A stretch of 64,000 nucleotides of DNA, from contig CAJMKE010000011.1 of the NCBI GenBank assembly GCA_905213895.1, forward strand, positions 1 through 64,000. The letters run 5' to 3'. The DNA is from an uncultured Alistipes sp. Lineage in GTDB: Bacteria; Bacteroidota; Bacteroidia; Bacteroidales; Rikenellaceae. This document shows positions 49,637-59,459 of the stretch, piece after piece. Position 1 is the stretch's first letter. Each line of letters begins with the position of its first letter. Position numbers and translations under genes: made by a program. The notes beneath the pieces were generated by a model. That model was not told the origin of the DNA, did no database searches, and was given only the letters and a program-made list of their open reading frames with translations.

Positions 49637-50815
49637 ATGCGTAGATTTTTCGGAGGCGTATATGCGGTGTTCATCCGCGAGTGGCGGCGAATCCGTCGGA
49701 ACGGGACATACCTTTCGATGCTGTTCGTGCTGCCGTTCGTTACGTTCCTGTTTTTCGCGCTGTTCTTCGAGAAGGGTGTGGCGGAGAATCTTCCTATCGC
49801 CGTACTCGACGAAGACCACAGCAAGTTGTCGCGCACGCTCGTTTCCATGGTGGACGAAACGCCGTCGGCTGTCGTCGCATACGAGATTCAGGATATGAAC
49901 GAGGGCGAGCAGTTGATTCGCGATGGCAAGGTGTACGCCGTATTGCAGATACCGTCCCGATTCGAGAAGAGCATAATGGGCAACGGACAGACGCATGTCG
50001 AACTGTATAACTCGGGAGCCAACATCTCCGTAAACTCGCTGCTCGCCAAGGATATTCAGACCGCCGTAACCTCGTTTACGGTCGGCGTGGAGTTGCAGGT
50101 GCTGCAAAGTCAGGGGCTGACCGCCGCACAGGCAATGGCGCAGGCGATGCCGATACGGTTTACGAAACATGTGCTGTTCAATCCGTACATCAATTACGGA
50201 TACTATGTCGCGCCGTGCTTCATGGCGATGATGTTGATGATATTCACGATTCTTGCGTCGATATACGCCGCCGGAACGGAACTCAAATACGGCACGGCGA
50301 GGCAGTGGCTCGACGCGGGCAACGGCTCAATCGGTGCCGCGCTGTTCGGCAAGATGCTGCCTATCACGATTGTCATGTCGATAGTCGCGGTGGCGATGTT
50401 CATCGTCATTTTCAATATCATGGGCGCGCCGATGAACGGCAGTGCGTTCATGCTCGGCATATCGACGCTGGTATTCATCATCAGTTATCAGTGCATCGGC
50501 ATTGCCGTGCTGACGATAACGGCGAATATGCGTCTCGCGCTGTCGTTCGGCGGAGGATATTCGGTATTGGCATTCACCTTCTCGGGACTTACGTTCCCGA
50601 CGATGGCTATGGCTCCGGTGCTGCAATGGTTCAGTTGCCTGTTCCCGTTCACCTTCTACATGAAGTCGTTCGTCGACCAGTCGCTGCGCGGTGCTCCGGT
50701 CGGCATATCGATGCCCGACATCGCGTATATGATGATATTCTGGATATTGCCGGTATTGCTGATAAACAGATTGAAGAGCGAGTGCATCGACAGTAAATAT
50801 TGGGGGAAATTGTAG
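49637..50815 (+). CDS. ABC-2 type exporter permease 1
   Basis: A 392-residue permease of the YbhS/YbhR type: one N-terminal membrane helix (about 25-45), a large extracytoplasmic domain (about 46-175: VLDEDHSKLSRTLVSMVDE), then five helices (about 185-375). The start lies 2 bp behind HlyD. With its sister gene it should form a heterodimeric exporter channel, but the operon has no ABC ATPase gene. Confidence 0.92.
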   Translation: MRRFFGGVYAVFIREWRRIRRNGTYLSMLFVLPFVTFLFFALFFEKGVAENLPIAVLDEDHSKLSRTLVSMVDETPSAVVAYEIQDMNEGEQLIRDGKVYAVLQIPSRFEKSIMGNGQTHVELYNSGANISVNSLLAKDIQTAVTSFTVGVELQVLQSQGLTAAQAMAQAMPIRFTKHVLFNPYINYGYYVAPCFMAMMLMIFTILASIYAAGTELKYGTARQWLDAGNGSIGAALFGKMLPITIVMSIVAVAMFIVIFNIMGAPMNGSAFMLGISTLVFIISYQCIGIAVLTITANMRLALSFGGGYSVLAFTFSGLTFPTMAMAPVLQWFSCLFPFTFYMKSFVDQSLRGAPVGISMPDIAYMMIFWILPVLLINRLKSECIDSKYWGKL

Positions 50816-50817
50816 CC

Positions 50818-52086
50818 ATGAAAAAGTTGAAGGAGTACATATCGCTTTACCGTCATGAAATCGCGTCGGTAATGCGCAGCGAATATCGGGAGATTTTTTC
50901 CGACCCCGGCGTCATGCTCGTGATAATCTTCGCCATATTCATATATTCGACGCTCTATTCGTTCGGCTACAACAATCAGGTGCTGCACAACGTTCCGATT
51001 GCCGTAATCGACAACAGCAAGACGCATTCGAGCCGTATGCTCGTCGAGTCGTTCGATGCCGGTCCCAACACATACGTTGCCTACGAAACGACGGATATGG
51101 AGGAGGCGAAAAAACTGTTTTTCGAACATAAGGTCTATGGCGTGGTGTACATACCCTACGATTACGAAAAGCAACTCGTCGGAGGGCTTCAAGCCAACGT
51201 GTCGATATACTGCGATGCGAGTTATTTCCTGATGTACCGCCAGGTGTTTCAGGAGATAGTCGCATCGGTTTCGACGGCGGGAGCGATGGTCGAATTCCAG
51301 CGACTTATCGCCAAGGGAATCAACGCTCCGCAGGCAAAGGCGGTAACGCAGCCCGTCATATATCAGTCGCACAATCTGTTCAACCCGTATCTCGGTTACG
51401 GGTCGTTCATCATGCCGGCGATTATTCTGGTCATTCTGCAACAGACGGCGTTGATAGGAATCGGAATGAGCGGCGGAACATGGCGCGAATACAATCTCTA
51501 TCAGAAGTTGATTCCTGCCGGTCGCGAACGGCTTTCGACCGTCCCAATCGTATTGGGCAAGGCATTCGCCTATATGTCCATCTATGCGGTTACGATGACC
51601 TACGTGCTGACGATACACTATCATATCTTCAAGTATCCGATGAACGGCACGATACTCAACTGCGCCGCAGTCGCAGTGCCGTACATACTAGCATGCGTAT
51701 TCATGGGCATCGCCGTATCGTCGCTGTTTACGCGCCGTGAGAATTCGTTGTTGTGGATGCTGTGGACGTCGATTCCGATACTGCTGTTGAGCGGTGCTTC
51801 ACTGCCGAAAGAGTCGTTCCCAGAATGGATGTACATGTTCGGCAAGATATTCCCGAGCAGCAGCGCGGTGAGCGCGTATATTCGGGTGCAGAGTATGGGT
51901 GCCGGATTCGAAGACGTGTTGCCGGAGATTACAATGCTGTGGCGTCTCGTATTCATATACGGAGGATTGTCGATAATCGGCATTCATCTGGTACTGAATC
52001 AGGACCTCGCACGCCGCACCCGCGACAGATTGCGCCGCCAGCGCAAACGTGTCGGAGAAAAAATCATGAAAACCATCGGCAAATAG
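50818..52086 (+). CDS. ABC-2 type exporter permease 2
   Basis: A 422-residue paralogue of the preceding permease, with the same layout: TM1 (about 30-48), extracytoplasmic domain (about 49-190, AVIDNSKTHSSRMLVESFDA) and five C-terminal helices. The ATG at 50818 is 2 bp after the previous stop; an in-frame ATG 18 bp earlier would overlap it. The C-terminal tail is strongly basic (RRTRDRLRRQRKRVGEK), probably cytoplasmic. The substrate is not evident. Confidence 0.9.
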   Translation: MKKLKEYISLYRHEIASVMRSEYREIFSDPGVMLVIIFAIFIYSTLYSFGYNNQVLHNVPIAVIDNSKTHSSRMLVESFDAGPNTYVAYETTDMEEAKKLFFEHKVYGVVYIPYDYEKQLVGGLQANVSIYCDASYFLMYRQVFQEIVASVSTAGAMVEFQRLIAKGINAPQAKAVTQPVIYQSHNLFNPYLGYGSFIMPAIILVILQQTALIGIGMSGGTWREYNLYQKLIPAGRERLSTVPIVLGKAFAYMSIYAVTMTYVLTIHYHIFKYPMNGTILNCAAVAVPYILACVFMGIAVSSLFTRRENSLLWMLWTSIPILLLSGASLPKESFPEWMYMFGKIFPSSSAVSAYIRVQSMGAGFEDVLPEITMLWRLVFIYGGLSIIGIHLVLNQDLARRTRDRLRRQRKRVGEKIMKTIGK

Positions 52087-52103
52087 ACGGGGTTTCATAC
52101 GAC

Positions 52104-52147
52104 AATCGGGGCTGTTCTGCGAATGCGGGGCAGCCCTGATTCGTTTC
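52104..52147 (+). terminator. Probable terminator after the efflux operon
   Basis: AATCGGGGCTG at 52104-52114 pairs with CAGCCCTGATT at 52131-52141, with one bulge and CGTTT behind it. Moderate support. Confidence 0.45.
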
Positions 52148-52182
52148 AGGGCATGGGCGCGGAATCCGATAACGCTTAAAAA

Positions 52183-52214
52183 CTTGCCCGACACTCCTTT
52201 TTTTATTATATTTG
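52183..52214 (+). promoter_or_regulatory. Promoter of ettA
   Basis: CTTG (52183-52186), 20-bp spacer, TATATTTG (52207-52214), 33 bp before the start codon. Confidence 0.65.
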
Positions 52215-52247
52215 CAAATTGTTTGGAAATAGAGAAAATCAAAAAAT

Positions 52248-53921
<1,674 letters not shown>

Positions 53922-53938
53922 TCAAACATATCGAAACC

Positions 53939-55285
53939 ATGGCAGTTCAGAAACCATCGATACCCAAAGGCACGCGCGACTTCTCTCCGGCAGAGATGAT
54001 GCGCCGCCAATACATATTCGACACTATCGGCGGAGTGTTCCGCACCTACGGCTTTTCGCCGCTCGAAACTCCGGCAATGGAGAATCTCTCTACCCTGCTC
54101 GGCAAGTACGGCGACGAGGGCGACAAGTTGCTTTTCAAGATTCTCAATTCGGGCGACTATGCGTCGGGGCTCGACGGCGAGGCATTGCGCTCCGCATCGA
54201 AAATCTGCGAAAAGGGCTTGCGCTACGACCTGACCGTGCCGTTCGCCCGCTATGTCGTGCAGCATCAGAACGAAATCGCATTTCCGTTCAAGCGTTACCA
54301 GATACAGCCCGTTTGGCGCGCCGACCGTCCGCAGAAGGGACGTTATCGCGAGTTTTACCAGTGCGACGTCGATGTCATAGGTTCGCGCTCGCTGCTCAAC
54401 GAGGTCGAACTCATCGGAATCGTCGGGAAGGTGTTCCGCAAACTCGGAATTGACGTAACGCTGAAAATGAACAATCGTAAAATCCTGTACGGCATCGCCG
54501 AAATAATGGGGCATGCCGACAAGATGATTGACATAACCGTTGCGATAGACAAACTCGAAAAAATCGGTCTGGACAACGTCAAGGCTGAATTGAGCGAGCG
54601 CGGAATCGAAGACGAGGCGATTGCCAAACTTCAACCGATACTCGAATTGTCCGGCTCAACGAACGATAAAATCGAGAAGTTGGGAGAAATACTTGCCGAA
54701 TCGCCTACCGGACTTCTCGGTATCGAGGAGATGCGGACGATATTCGGATATGTCGCTAAACTCGGCATCGACCTGCCGATAGAACTCGACCTGTCGCTGG
54801 CACGCGGATTGAATTACTACACCGGCGCGATATTCGAGGTCAAGGCGAACGATTTCGCAATCGGTTCGATTTGCGGCGGCGGTCGCTACGACAACCTTAC
54901 GGGAATATTCGGAATGCCCGACGTGTCGGGTGTCGGCATATCGTTCGGCGCAGACCGCATATACGACGTGATGGTCGGACTGAATCTCTTTCCGGAGGAT
55001 GTCGATTTCGCGACGAAAGTGCTGTTCGTGAATCTGGGAGCCGACGAGGAGGCTGCTTCGCTGAAAGCACTCGCATCGGTGCGCGACGCGGGTATTTCGG
55101 CGGAGATTTATCCGGAAGCGGGCAAGATGAAGAAGCAGATGGAGTATGCCAACCGGCGCAATATTCCGTATGTGGCAATCATCGGCAGCAACGAACTCGC
55201 AGAGGGCAAGGTTACGCTGAAAGACATGCGCAACGGCAGTCAGACGAGCGTGGCGGCGGACTCGATTGCCGAACATATTAAATAA
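53939..55285 (+). CDS. hisS: Histidyl-tRNA synthetase
   Basis: A 448-residue class II synthetase. Motif 1 (PKGTRDFSPAEMMRRQYIFD), motif 2 (DLTVPFARYVVQ and FKRYQIQPVWRADRPQKGRY), the histidine A/B loops (LARGLNYYTGAIFEV, CGGGRYDNLTGIFG) and motif 3 (SGVGISFGADRIYD) are all in order. The C-terminal anticodon-binding domain runs from about 350 to 448. The start is 17 bp behind ettA, giving an ettA-hisS-protease run. Confidence 0.97.
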   Translation: MAVQKPSIPKGTRDFSPAEMMRRQYIFDTIGGVFRTYGFSPLETPAMENLSTLLGKYGDEGDKLLFKILNSGDYASGLDGEALRSASKICEKGLRYDLTVPFARYVVQHQNEIAFPFKRYQIQPVWRADRPQKGRYREFYQCDVDVIGSRSLLNEVELIGIVGKVFRKLGIDVTLKMNNRKILYGIAEIMGHADKMIDITVAIDKLEKIGLDNVKAELSERGIEDEAIAKLQPILELSGSTNDKIEKLGEILAESPTGLLGIEEMRTIFGYVAKLGIDLPIELDLSLARGLNYYTGAIFEVKANDFAIGSICGGGRYDNLTGIFGMPDVSGVGISFGADRIYDVMVGLNLFPEDVDFATKVLFVNLGADEEAASLKALASVRDAGISAEIYPEAGKMKKQMEYANRRNIPYVAIIGSNELAEGKVTLKDMRNGSQTSVAADSIAEHIK

Positions 55286-55294
55286 AAAAACTCT

Positions 55295-56899
55295 ATGAAA
55301 CATTTGCTGGCGCGTATCGTCGCCATATCGTTGCTTTTTGCGGCATATTGCACGCAATCGGCATCTGCACAGACCAAGCAGGGCGACGACGCCGTACAGC
55401 AATTGCGCAAACTCAATCAGATTTACCGCTATCTCAATGCCGCATACATAGACGAGGTGGAGATGTCGCCGCTTGTCGAGAAGGCTGTCGTGGCGATGTT
55501 GCAGGAACTCGACCCGCACTCGACGTACATATCCCCCGAGGAGATGAAATCCGTAAGCATCCAACTCGACGGGGAGTTCAGCGGTATCGGCATCGAATTC
55601 CGTGTGCTTCGCGACACTATCGTGGTAACCAACACCATAACCGGCGCACCTGCCGCCGATGTGGGCATTTTGCCGAATGACCGTATCGTCGCTATCGACG
55701 GCAAAAACGTGATAGGCATCAAGACTGCGGATGTTCCGAATCTTCTGCGCGGAAAGACGGGAACGAAAGTCGAGGTGGATGTTGCGCGCCGCGGATTCGG
55801 TGAGAGCCTGAAATTCGCAATCACTCGCGACAAAATCCCGATGCACACAATCGACGCGGCATATAAAGTCAACGATAATATCGGATATGTGAGAATCAAC
55901 CGTTTCGGGCATACTACCTCACGTGAATTTGCGGAGGCGTTGAACAGGCTGGGCGGCGTTGGTTCATATATTATAGATTTGCGGGGGAACGGCGGCGGCA
56001 TAATGTCGGCAGCCGTCGAGATAGCCGAAAATTTCCTGCCGCTCGGAGCGACGATAGTCTCGACCGAGGGGCGCATGGTTCCGCACAGAAGCGTGAAAAG
56101 CCGCGTCAACGGCTCGTTGCAGCGCGAAAACGTGGTCGTGCTGATAGACGAAAGTTCGGCTTCGGCGAGCGAAATACTTGCGGGCGCGTTGCAGGACTGG
56201 GACCGTGCCGTAATCATCGGTCGAAATAGTTTCGGCAAAGGGCTGGTGCAGCGTCAGTTCGAGTTGGACGACAATTCGGCTGTCAGGATTACCGTCGCGA
56301 AATATCTTACGCCGAGCGGTCGGGCGATTCAGCGACCTTACGAAAAGGGACATCGCGACGAATATTACAAGTCGTACCGCGACAGGATTCTGCATCCCGA
56401 TTCCGTCCGGCGCGATTCGGTGCCGCACAAAATCAACCACACCCTTGTTCGCAACCGCGAAATACCGGAGGGCGAAGGCATCGTTCCCGACATAGAAATC
56501 CCTGCCGATACGACGAAAGTTTCGCCATACATAATAGGCGTCGTCGGTAAGGGGCTGCTTCACGAGTATCTGTACGACTATCTCGGAAGCAATGCGGACA
56601 AGTTGTCGAAACAGTATCCCTCGTTCGGGCGGTTCGAACGCGATTTCGTCGTGGACGACCGCATGCTGTCCGAATTGTCGGACATCGCGAAACGCGCGGG
56701 AATCGACATGACCGGCGCAGATGCGGCGTATACCGACGGATTTCTTCGCACGCAATTGAAGGCTTTGATTGCCAGACGCCTTTTTACTTCCGGCGAATAC
56801 TACCGAATCATAAACGATTGCGACGACAAGGTTTTCGCCCGTGCGGTCGAGGTTCTGTCCGACTGGGAGAACTCCGGAAAGCGGATTATCGGGCGATGA
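55295..56899 (+). CDS. S41-family C-terminal processing peptidase
   Basis: A 534-residue exported serine protease with a Ser-Lys dyad. Signal peptide about 1-27 (SASAQ), an N-terminal helical part (IYRYLNAAYIDEVEMSPLVE), a PDZ domain (about 85-170: GVGIEFR-like GIGIEFRVL, APAADVGILPNDRIVAIDG) and the protease core with IDLRGNGGGIMSAAV, VVLIDESSASASEILAGAL (catalytic Ser) and IIGRNSFGKGLVQ (Lys). The C-terminal ~130 residues form an extra helical domain seen in Bacteroidota members. CtpA-type proteases trim periplasmic or lipoprotein substrates; none is identified here. Confidence 0.94.
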   Translation: MKHLLARIVAISLLFAAYCTQSASAQTKQGDDAVQQLRKLNQIYRYLNAAYIDEVEMSPLVEKAVVAMLQELDPHSTYISPEEMKSVSIQLDGEFSGIGIEFRVLRDTIVVTNTITGAPAADVGILPNDRIVAIDGKNVIGIKTADVPNLLRGKTGTKVEVDVARRGFGESLKFAITRDKIPMHTIDAAYKVNDNIGYVRINRFGHTTSREFAEALNRLGGVGSYIIDLRGNGGGIMSAAVEIAENFLPLGATIVSTEGRMVPHRSVKSRVNGSLQRENVVVLIDESSASASEILAGALQDWDRAVIIGRNSFGKGLVQRQFELDDNSAVRITVAKYLTPSGRAIQRPYEKGHRDEYYKSYRDRILHPDSVRRDSVPHKINHTLVRNREIPEGEGIVPDIEIPADTTKVSPYIIGVVGKGLLHEYLYDYLGSNADKLSKQYPSFGRFERDFVVDDRMLSELSDIAKRAGIDMTGADAAYTDGFLRTQLKALIARRLFTSGEYYRIINDCDDKVFARAVEVLSDWENSGKRIIGR

Positions 56900-56921
56900 C
56901 GCAAGATTTTCGGCTGAATCA

Positions 56922-56952
56922 TTGTTTAATAACAAATTTTTCGTTATATTCG
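56922..56952 (+). promoter_or_regulatory. Promoter of the DUF3276 gene
   Basis: TTG at 56922-56924, 20-bp spacer, TATATTCG at 56945-56952 (one change from the -7 consensus). Confidence 0.55.
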
Positions 56953-56979
56953 CATTATTAACCCAATAATAGTACGAAT

Positions 56980-57336
56980 ATGTCTACCCACACAACTCCC
57001 TATTGCGAAGCCGAGGAATACGGCGACCAGATTCTTTCGAAAGCGGTGAAAGCCGGACGCAGAACCTATTTTTTCGATGTCAGGGCGACACGCGGCAACG
57101 ATTATTTCCTAACGATTACCGAGAGCCGCAAGAAAATCAACGGCGACGGAAGCGTCGGCTTCGACCGGCACAAGATATTCCTTTACAAGGAGGATTTTGC
57201 GAAATTTTCGTGCGGACTGTCGGAAGTCATCGAGTTCATAAAGCGCAACAAACCCGAATTTTTCGAACATCCCGCACCTTGCAAAAGCGCTGCGGCGAGC
57301 GAATGCAATATCGATGAAGAGTTCAACAGACTTTGA
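56980..57336 (+). CDS. DUF3276 (PUR-alpha-like) protein
   Basis: A 118-residue small protein with the blocks ILSKAVKAGRRTYFFDVRAT, DYFLTITESRKK and HKIFLYKEDFAKFSCGLSEV, matching DUF3276, a Bacteroidota family related to single-stranded-nucleic-acid-binding PUR domains. A short Cys/Glu-rich tail follows the domain. The partner and target are unknown. The next small gene starts 10 bp behind it. Confidence 0.9.
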   Translation: MSTHTTPYCEAEEYGDQILSKAVKAGRRTYFFDVRATRGNDYFLTITESRKKINGDGSVGFDRHKIFLYKEDFAKFSCGLSEVIEFIKRNKPEFFEHPAPCKSAAASECNIDEEFNRL

Positions 57337-57346
57337 TTTTTAATAT

Positions 57347-57748
57347 ATGAGGAAATTATTTTTGATTATTACAGCGCTGTTCGTTGCGACAAGTGTGCAG
57401 GCTCATAAGAAAGTGTATTGCCAGATTACGGTAACTTCTAAGATAGCCCAAAGCAAGATAAATATATCGATAGATTTCGGGCAGGAAAGCAAAACTTTCG
57501 ACAACGACACTCTCGTAGATGCGGAAGGAAAGCCGATAGAGTTCAATTCGCTTGTCGATGCGCTCAACTACCTGGGTGAACGGGGCTGGGATTTCGAGCA
57601 GGCATATCAGGTTTCGTCGAATCTTAAAGGAGAACCGCCGATGTGTCGTTATCTGCTATCCAAAGTCATCGACGGCGACGAATCCGAGAACGGTTTCGTT
57701 ACCAAATCGCAATACAAAGCGGCGCACAAAAATAAGCATAAGCAGTAA
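57347..57748 (+). CDS. Small exported protein of unknown function
   Basis: A 133-residue exported protein: signal peptide about 1-19 (SVQAH) and a 110-residue mature part with QITVTSKIAQSKINISIDFG, FNSLVDALNYLGERGWDFEQAY and a Lys/His-rich tail (AAHKNKHKQ). The sequence GERGWDFEQAYQV looks like a conserved helix of small Bacteroidales exported proteins, but I do not recognise a named family. It is 10 bp behind DUF3276 and probably in its transcript. Confidence 0.7.
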   Translation: MRKLFLIITALFVATSVQAHKKVYCQITVTSKIAQSKINISIDFGQESKTFDNDTLVDAEGKPIEFNSLVDALNYLGERGWDFEQAYQVSSNLKGEPPMCRYLLSKVIDGDESENGFVTKSQYKAAHKNKHKQ

Positions 57749-57781
57749 TATTTATATCGGGGAAAGTTCTCGCAAATCGAT

Positions 57782-57812
57782 TTTGAAAATCGGCACGAAC
57801 GCACTACCTTTG
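57782..57812 (+). promoter_or_regulatory. Near-leaderless promoter of the YqaA-like gene
   Basis: TTTG (57782-57785), 19-bp spacer, TACCTTTG (57805-57812), then 5 bp to the ATG at 57818. This is the best example of the three near-leaderless promoters. Confidence 0.75.
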
Positions 57813-57817
57813 CGGAT

Positions 57818-58426
57818 ATGAATTTCGTGAAAAGACTATACGACTGGATGCTCTCGTGGAGCGAATCGCGCTGGGGGGCGTTGGCTTTGTTCATATTCGC
57901 ATTTGCCGAATCTTCATTTTTCCCGATTCCGCCGGATGTGCTTCTGATTGCATTGTGCATCGGTGCGACGGCGAAATCGTTCCGCTTCGCCGCAATCTGT
58001 CTTGCAGGTTCGATTGTCGGAGCCATGGCGGGTTACGGCATCGGCTATTTCCTGTGGCAATCGCCGTCGGGAGAGTATACGGCATTGGCGAACTTCTTTT
58101 TCGACCATGTATTCTCGGTGGAATCGTTTGACAAGGTGTCGGAGTTGTACAACCGCTACAACTTCTGGATAATATTCACGGCTGGATTCACCCCGCTGCC
58201 CTACAAACTGTTCACGATTACGGGAGGATTGTTCCATATCGATTTCGCGATGTTCATCATCGCGTCGATAGTTTCGCGGGGATTGCGTTTCTTCCTGTTC
58301 GCTGCATTGATATGGAAATTCGGCGGTCCGATAAAGACGTTCATAGACAAATATTTCAATATCCTTGCAATTCTGTTTACGGTGATTCTTATCGGCTCGT
58401 TTATTCTGGTCGGCAAACTGGTTTAG
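57818..58426 (+). CDS. YqaA/DedA-like VTT-domain membrane protein
   Basis: A 202-residue inner membrane protein with about four to five hydrophobic segments and the VTT-domain pattern SSFFPIPPDVLLIALCIGA (about 36-54), AGSIVGAMAGYGIGYF and the FTPLPYKLFTITGG re-entrant loop. DedA-family proteins take part in lipid or membrane-potential homeostasis, and some flip C55 isoprenoid or phospholipid; this subgroup is uncharacterised. aroE begins 4 bp downstream, so both are on one transcript. Confidence 0.9.
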   Translation: MNFVKRLYDWMLSWSESRWGALALFIFAFAESSFFPIPPDVLLIALCIGATAKSFRFAAICLAGSIVGAMAGYGIGYFLWQSPSGEYTALANFFFDHVFSVESFDKVSELYNRYNFWIIFTAGFTPLPYKLFTITGGLFHIDFAMFIIASIVSRGLRFFLFAALIWKFGGPIKTFIDKYFNILAILFTVILIGSFILVGKLV

Positions 58427-58430
58427 TGCA

Positions 58431-59153
58431 ATGAAACGTTTCGGGCTTATCGGATATCCTCTGATTCACTCGTTTTCCGCCAATTATTTCAACGAGAAGT
58501 TCAGCCGCAAGCGGATAGATGCCGAATATTCGCTGCTGGAAATGGCGTCGATTGGGGAACTCGGGAATAAGGTCCGAGACCTTACGGGATTCAACGTTAC
58601 CATACCGTACAAAAAGGCGGTAATACCCTATCTCGCACAAATCTCCGACGAGGCGCGCGCTATCGGTGCGGTAAACTGCGTGAAGGTCGATTCCGAAGGC
58701 GGACTGCACGGATACAATACCGATGTGGAGGGAATCCGCGCGACGCTGGCGCAATGCGGCGACCTCTCGGGGGCGAAAGCCATTGTACTCGGCAGCGGCG
58801 GTGCGGCAGCGGCGGTAAAGTTCGTACTGAAAGAGGCGGGCATAGATTTTCTGACGGTATCGCGCAGCAGCGACCGCGGAAACTGCACGTACTCGGATTT
58901 GACAACAGATATTATCCGCGAACACCGTCTGATTGTCAATACCACCCCGCTCGGCATGTATCCCGAAACCGATGCGATGCCCGACATGCCCTATTCGGCA
59001 TTGATGGACGGACACATCCTGTTCGACCTTATCTACAATCCGGAGCAGACACGATTCCTGCAAGAAGGCGCGTCGAGAGGCGCACGCACGTTCAACGGAC
59101 GCGAGATGTTCGTCCGTCAGGCGGAGGCGTCGTGGCGAATCTGGAATCAGTGA
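58431..59153 (+). CDS. aroE: Shikimate dehydrogenase
   Basis: A 240-residue enzyme that reduces 3-dehydroshikimate to shikimate with NADPH, in chorismate biosynthesis. The shikimate site is GYPLIHSFSANYFNEKF (about 8-24) with Ser-x-Ser; catalytic Lys is in FNVTIPYKKAVIPYL (about 53-67); Asn/Asp in GAVNCVKV and GYNTDVEGI; the cofactor loop is VLGSGGAAAAVKFVL and SRSSDRGN replaces the NRT basic clamp. It is slightly short (usual length about 270) but complete. The end overlaps the convergent DUF2007 gene by 7 bp. Confidence 0.94.
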   Translation: MKRFGLIGYPLIHSFSANYFNEKFSRKRIDAEYSLLEMASIGELGNKVRDLTGFNVTIPYKKAVIPYLAQISDEARAIGAVNCVKVDSEGGLHGYNTDVEGIRATLAQCGDLSGAKAIVLGSGGAAAAVKFVLKEAGIDFLTVSRSSDRGNCTYSDLTTDIIREHRLIVNTTPLGMYPETDAMPDMPYSALMDGHILFDLIYNPEQTRFLQEGASRGARTFNGREMFVRQAEASWRIWNQ

Positions 59154-59356
59154 TTCAGTCTCAACACCTTTTCGGCGTGCGCGGCTTCGTCACGGCGAAC
59201 GAGCAGTTGCGCCGGAATCACACCCAGATAGATGTCGGATGTGTATTCGTTGTATATCTCCGAATAGATTCCCGCATCGGTCAGTGCGCTTTTCGCCGTT
59301 TCCGCCTCCATCGACGTGGAATACTCGGCGATTACCGTCAAATCGTTATCCTGCAT
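59147..59356 (-). CDS. DUF2007 small protein
   Basis: A 69-residue ferredoxin-like-fold protein. TVIAEYSTSMEAETAKSALTDAGI and LLVRRDEAAHAEKVL match DUF2007, small proteins sometimes named signal-transducing PII-like and of unknown function. It is the only minus-strand gene between 45.9 and 63.8 kb and overlaps the aroE stop by 7 bp. Confidence 0.75.
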   Translation of the reverse strand: MQDNDLTVIAEYSTSMEAETAKSALTDAGIYSEIYNEYTSDIYLGVIPAQLLVRRDEAAHAEKVLRLNH

Positions 59357-59429
59357 GGCGTTCCGAATTAAATTGTGTTTTTGTTGAAAACTTGCAACTC
59401 TCTTGCCGTAAAAGCACGGAAAAATTACG

Positions 59430-59437
59430 TATATTTG
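59430..59437 (+). promoter_or_regulatory. -7 element of dnaE
   Basis: TATATTTG, 22 bp before the dnaE start codon; no -33 match at standard spacing. Confidence 0.5.
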
Positions 59438-59459
59438 TCGAAGATAAGTTTTTTACAAA

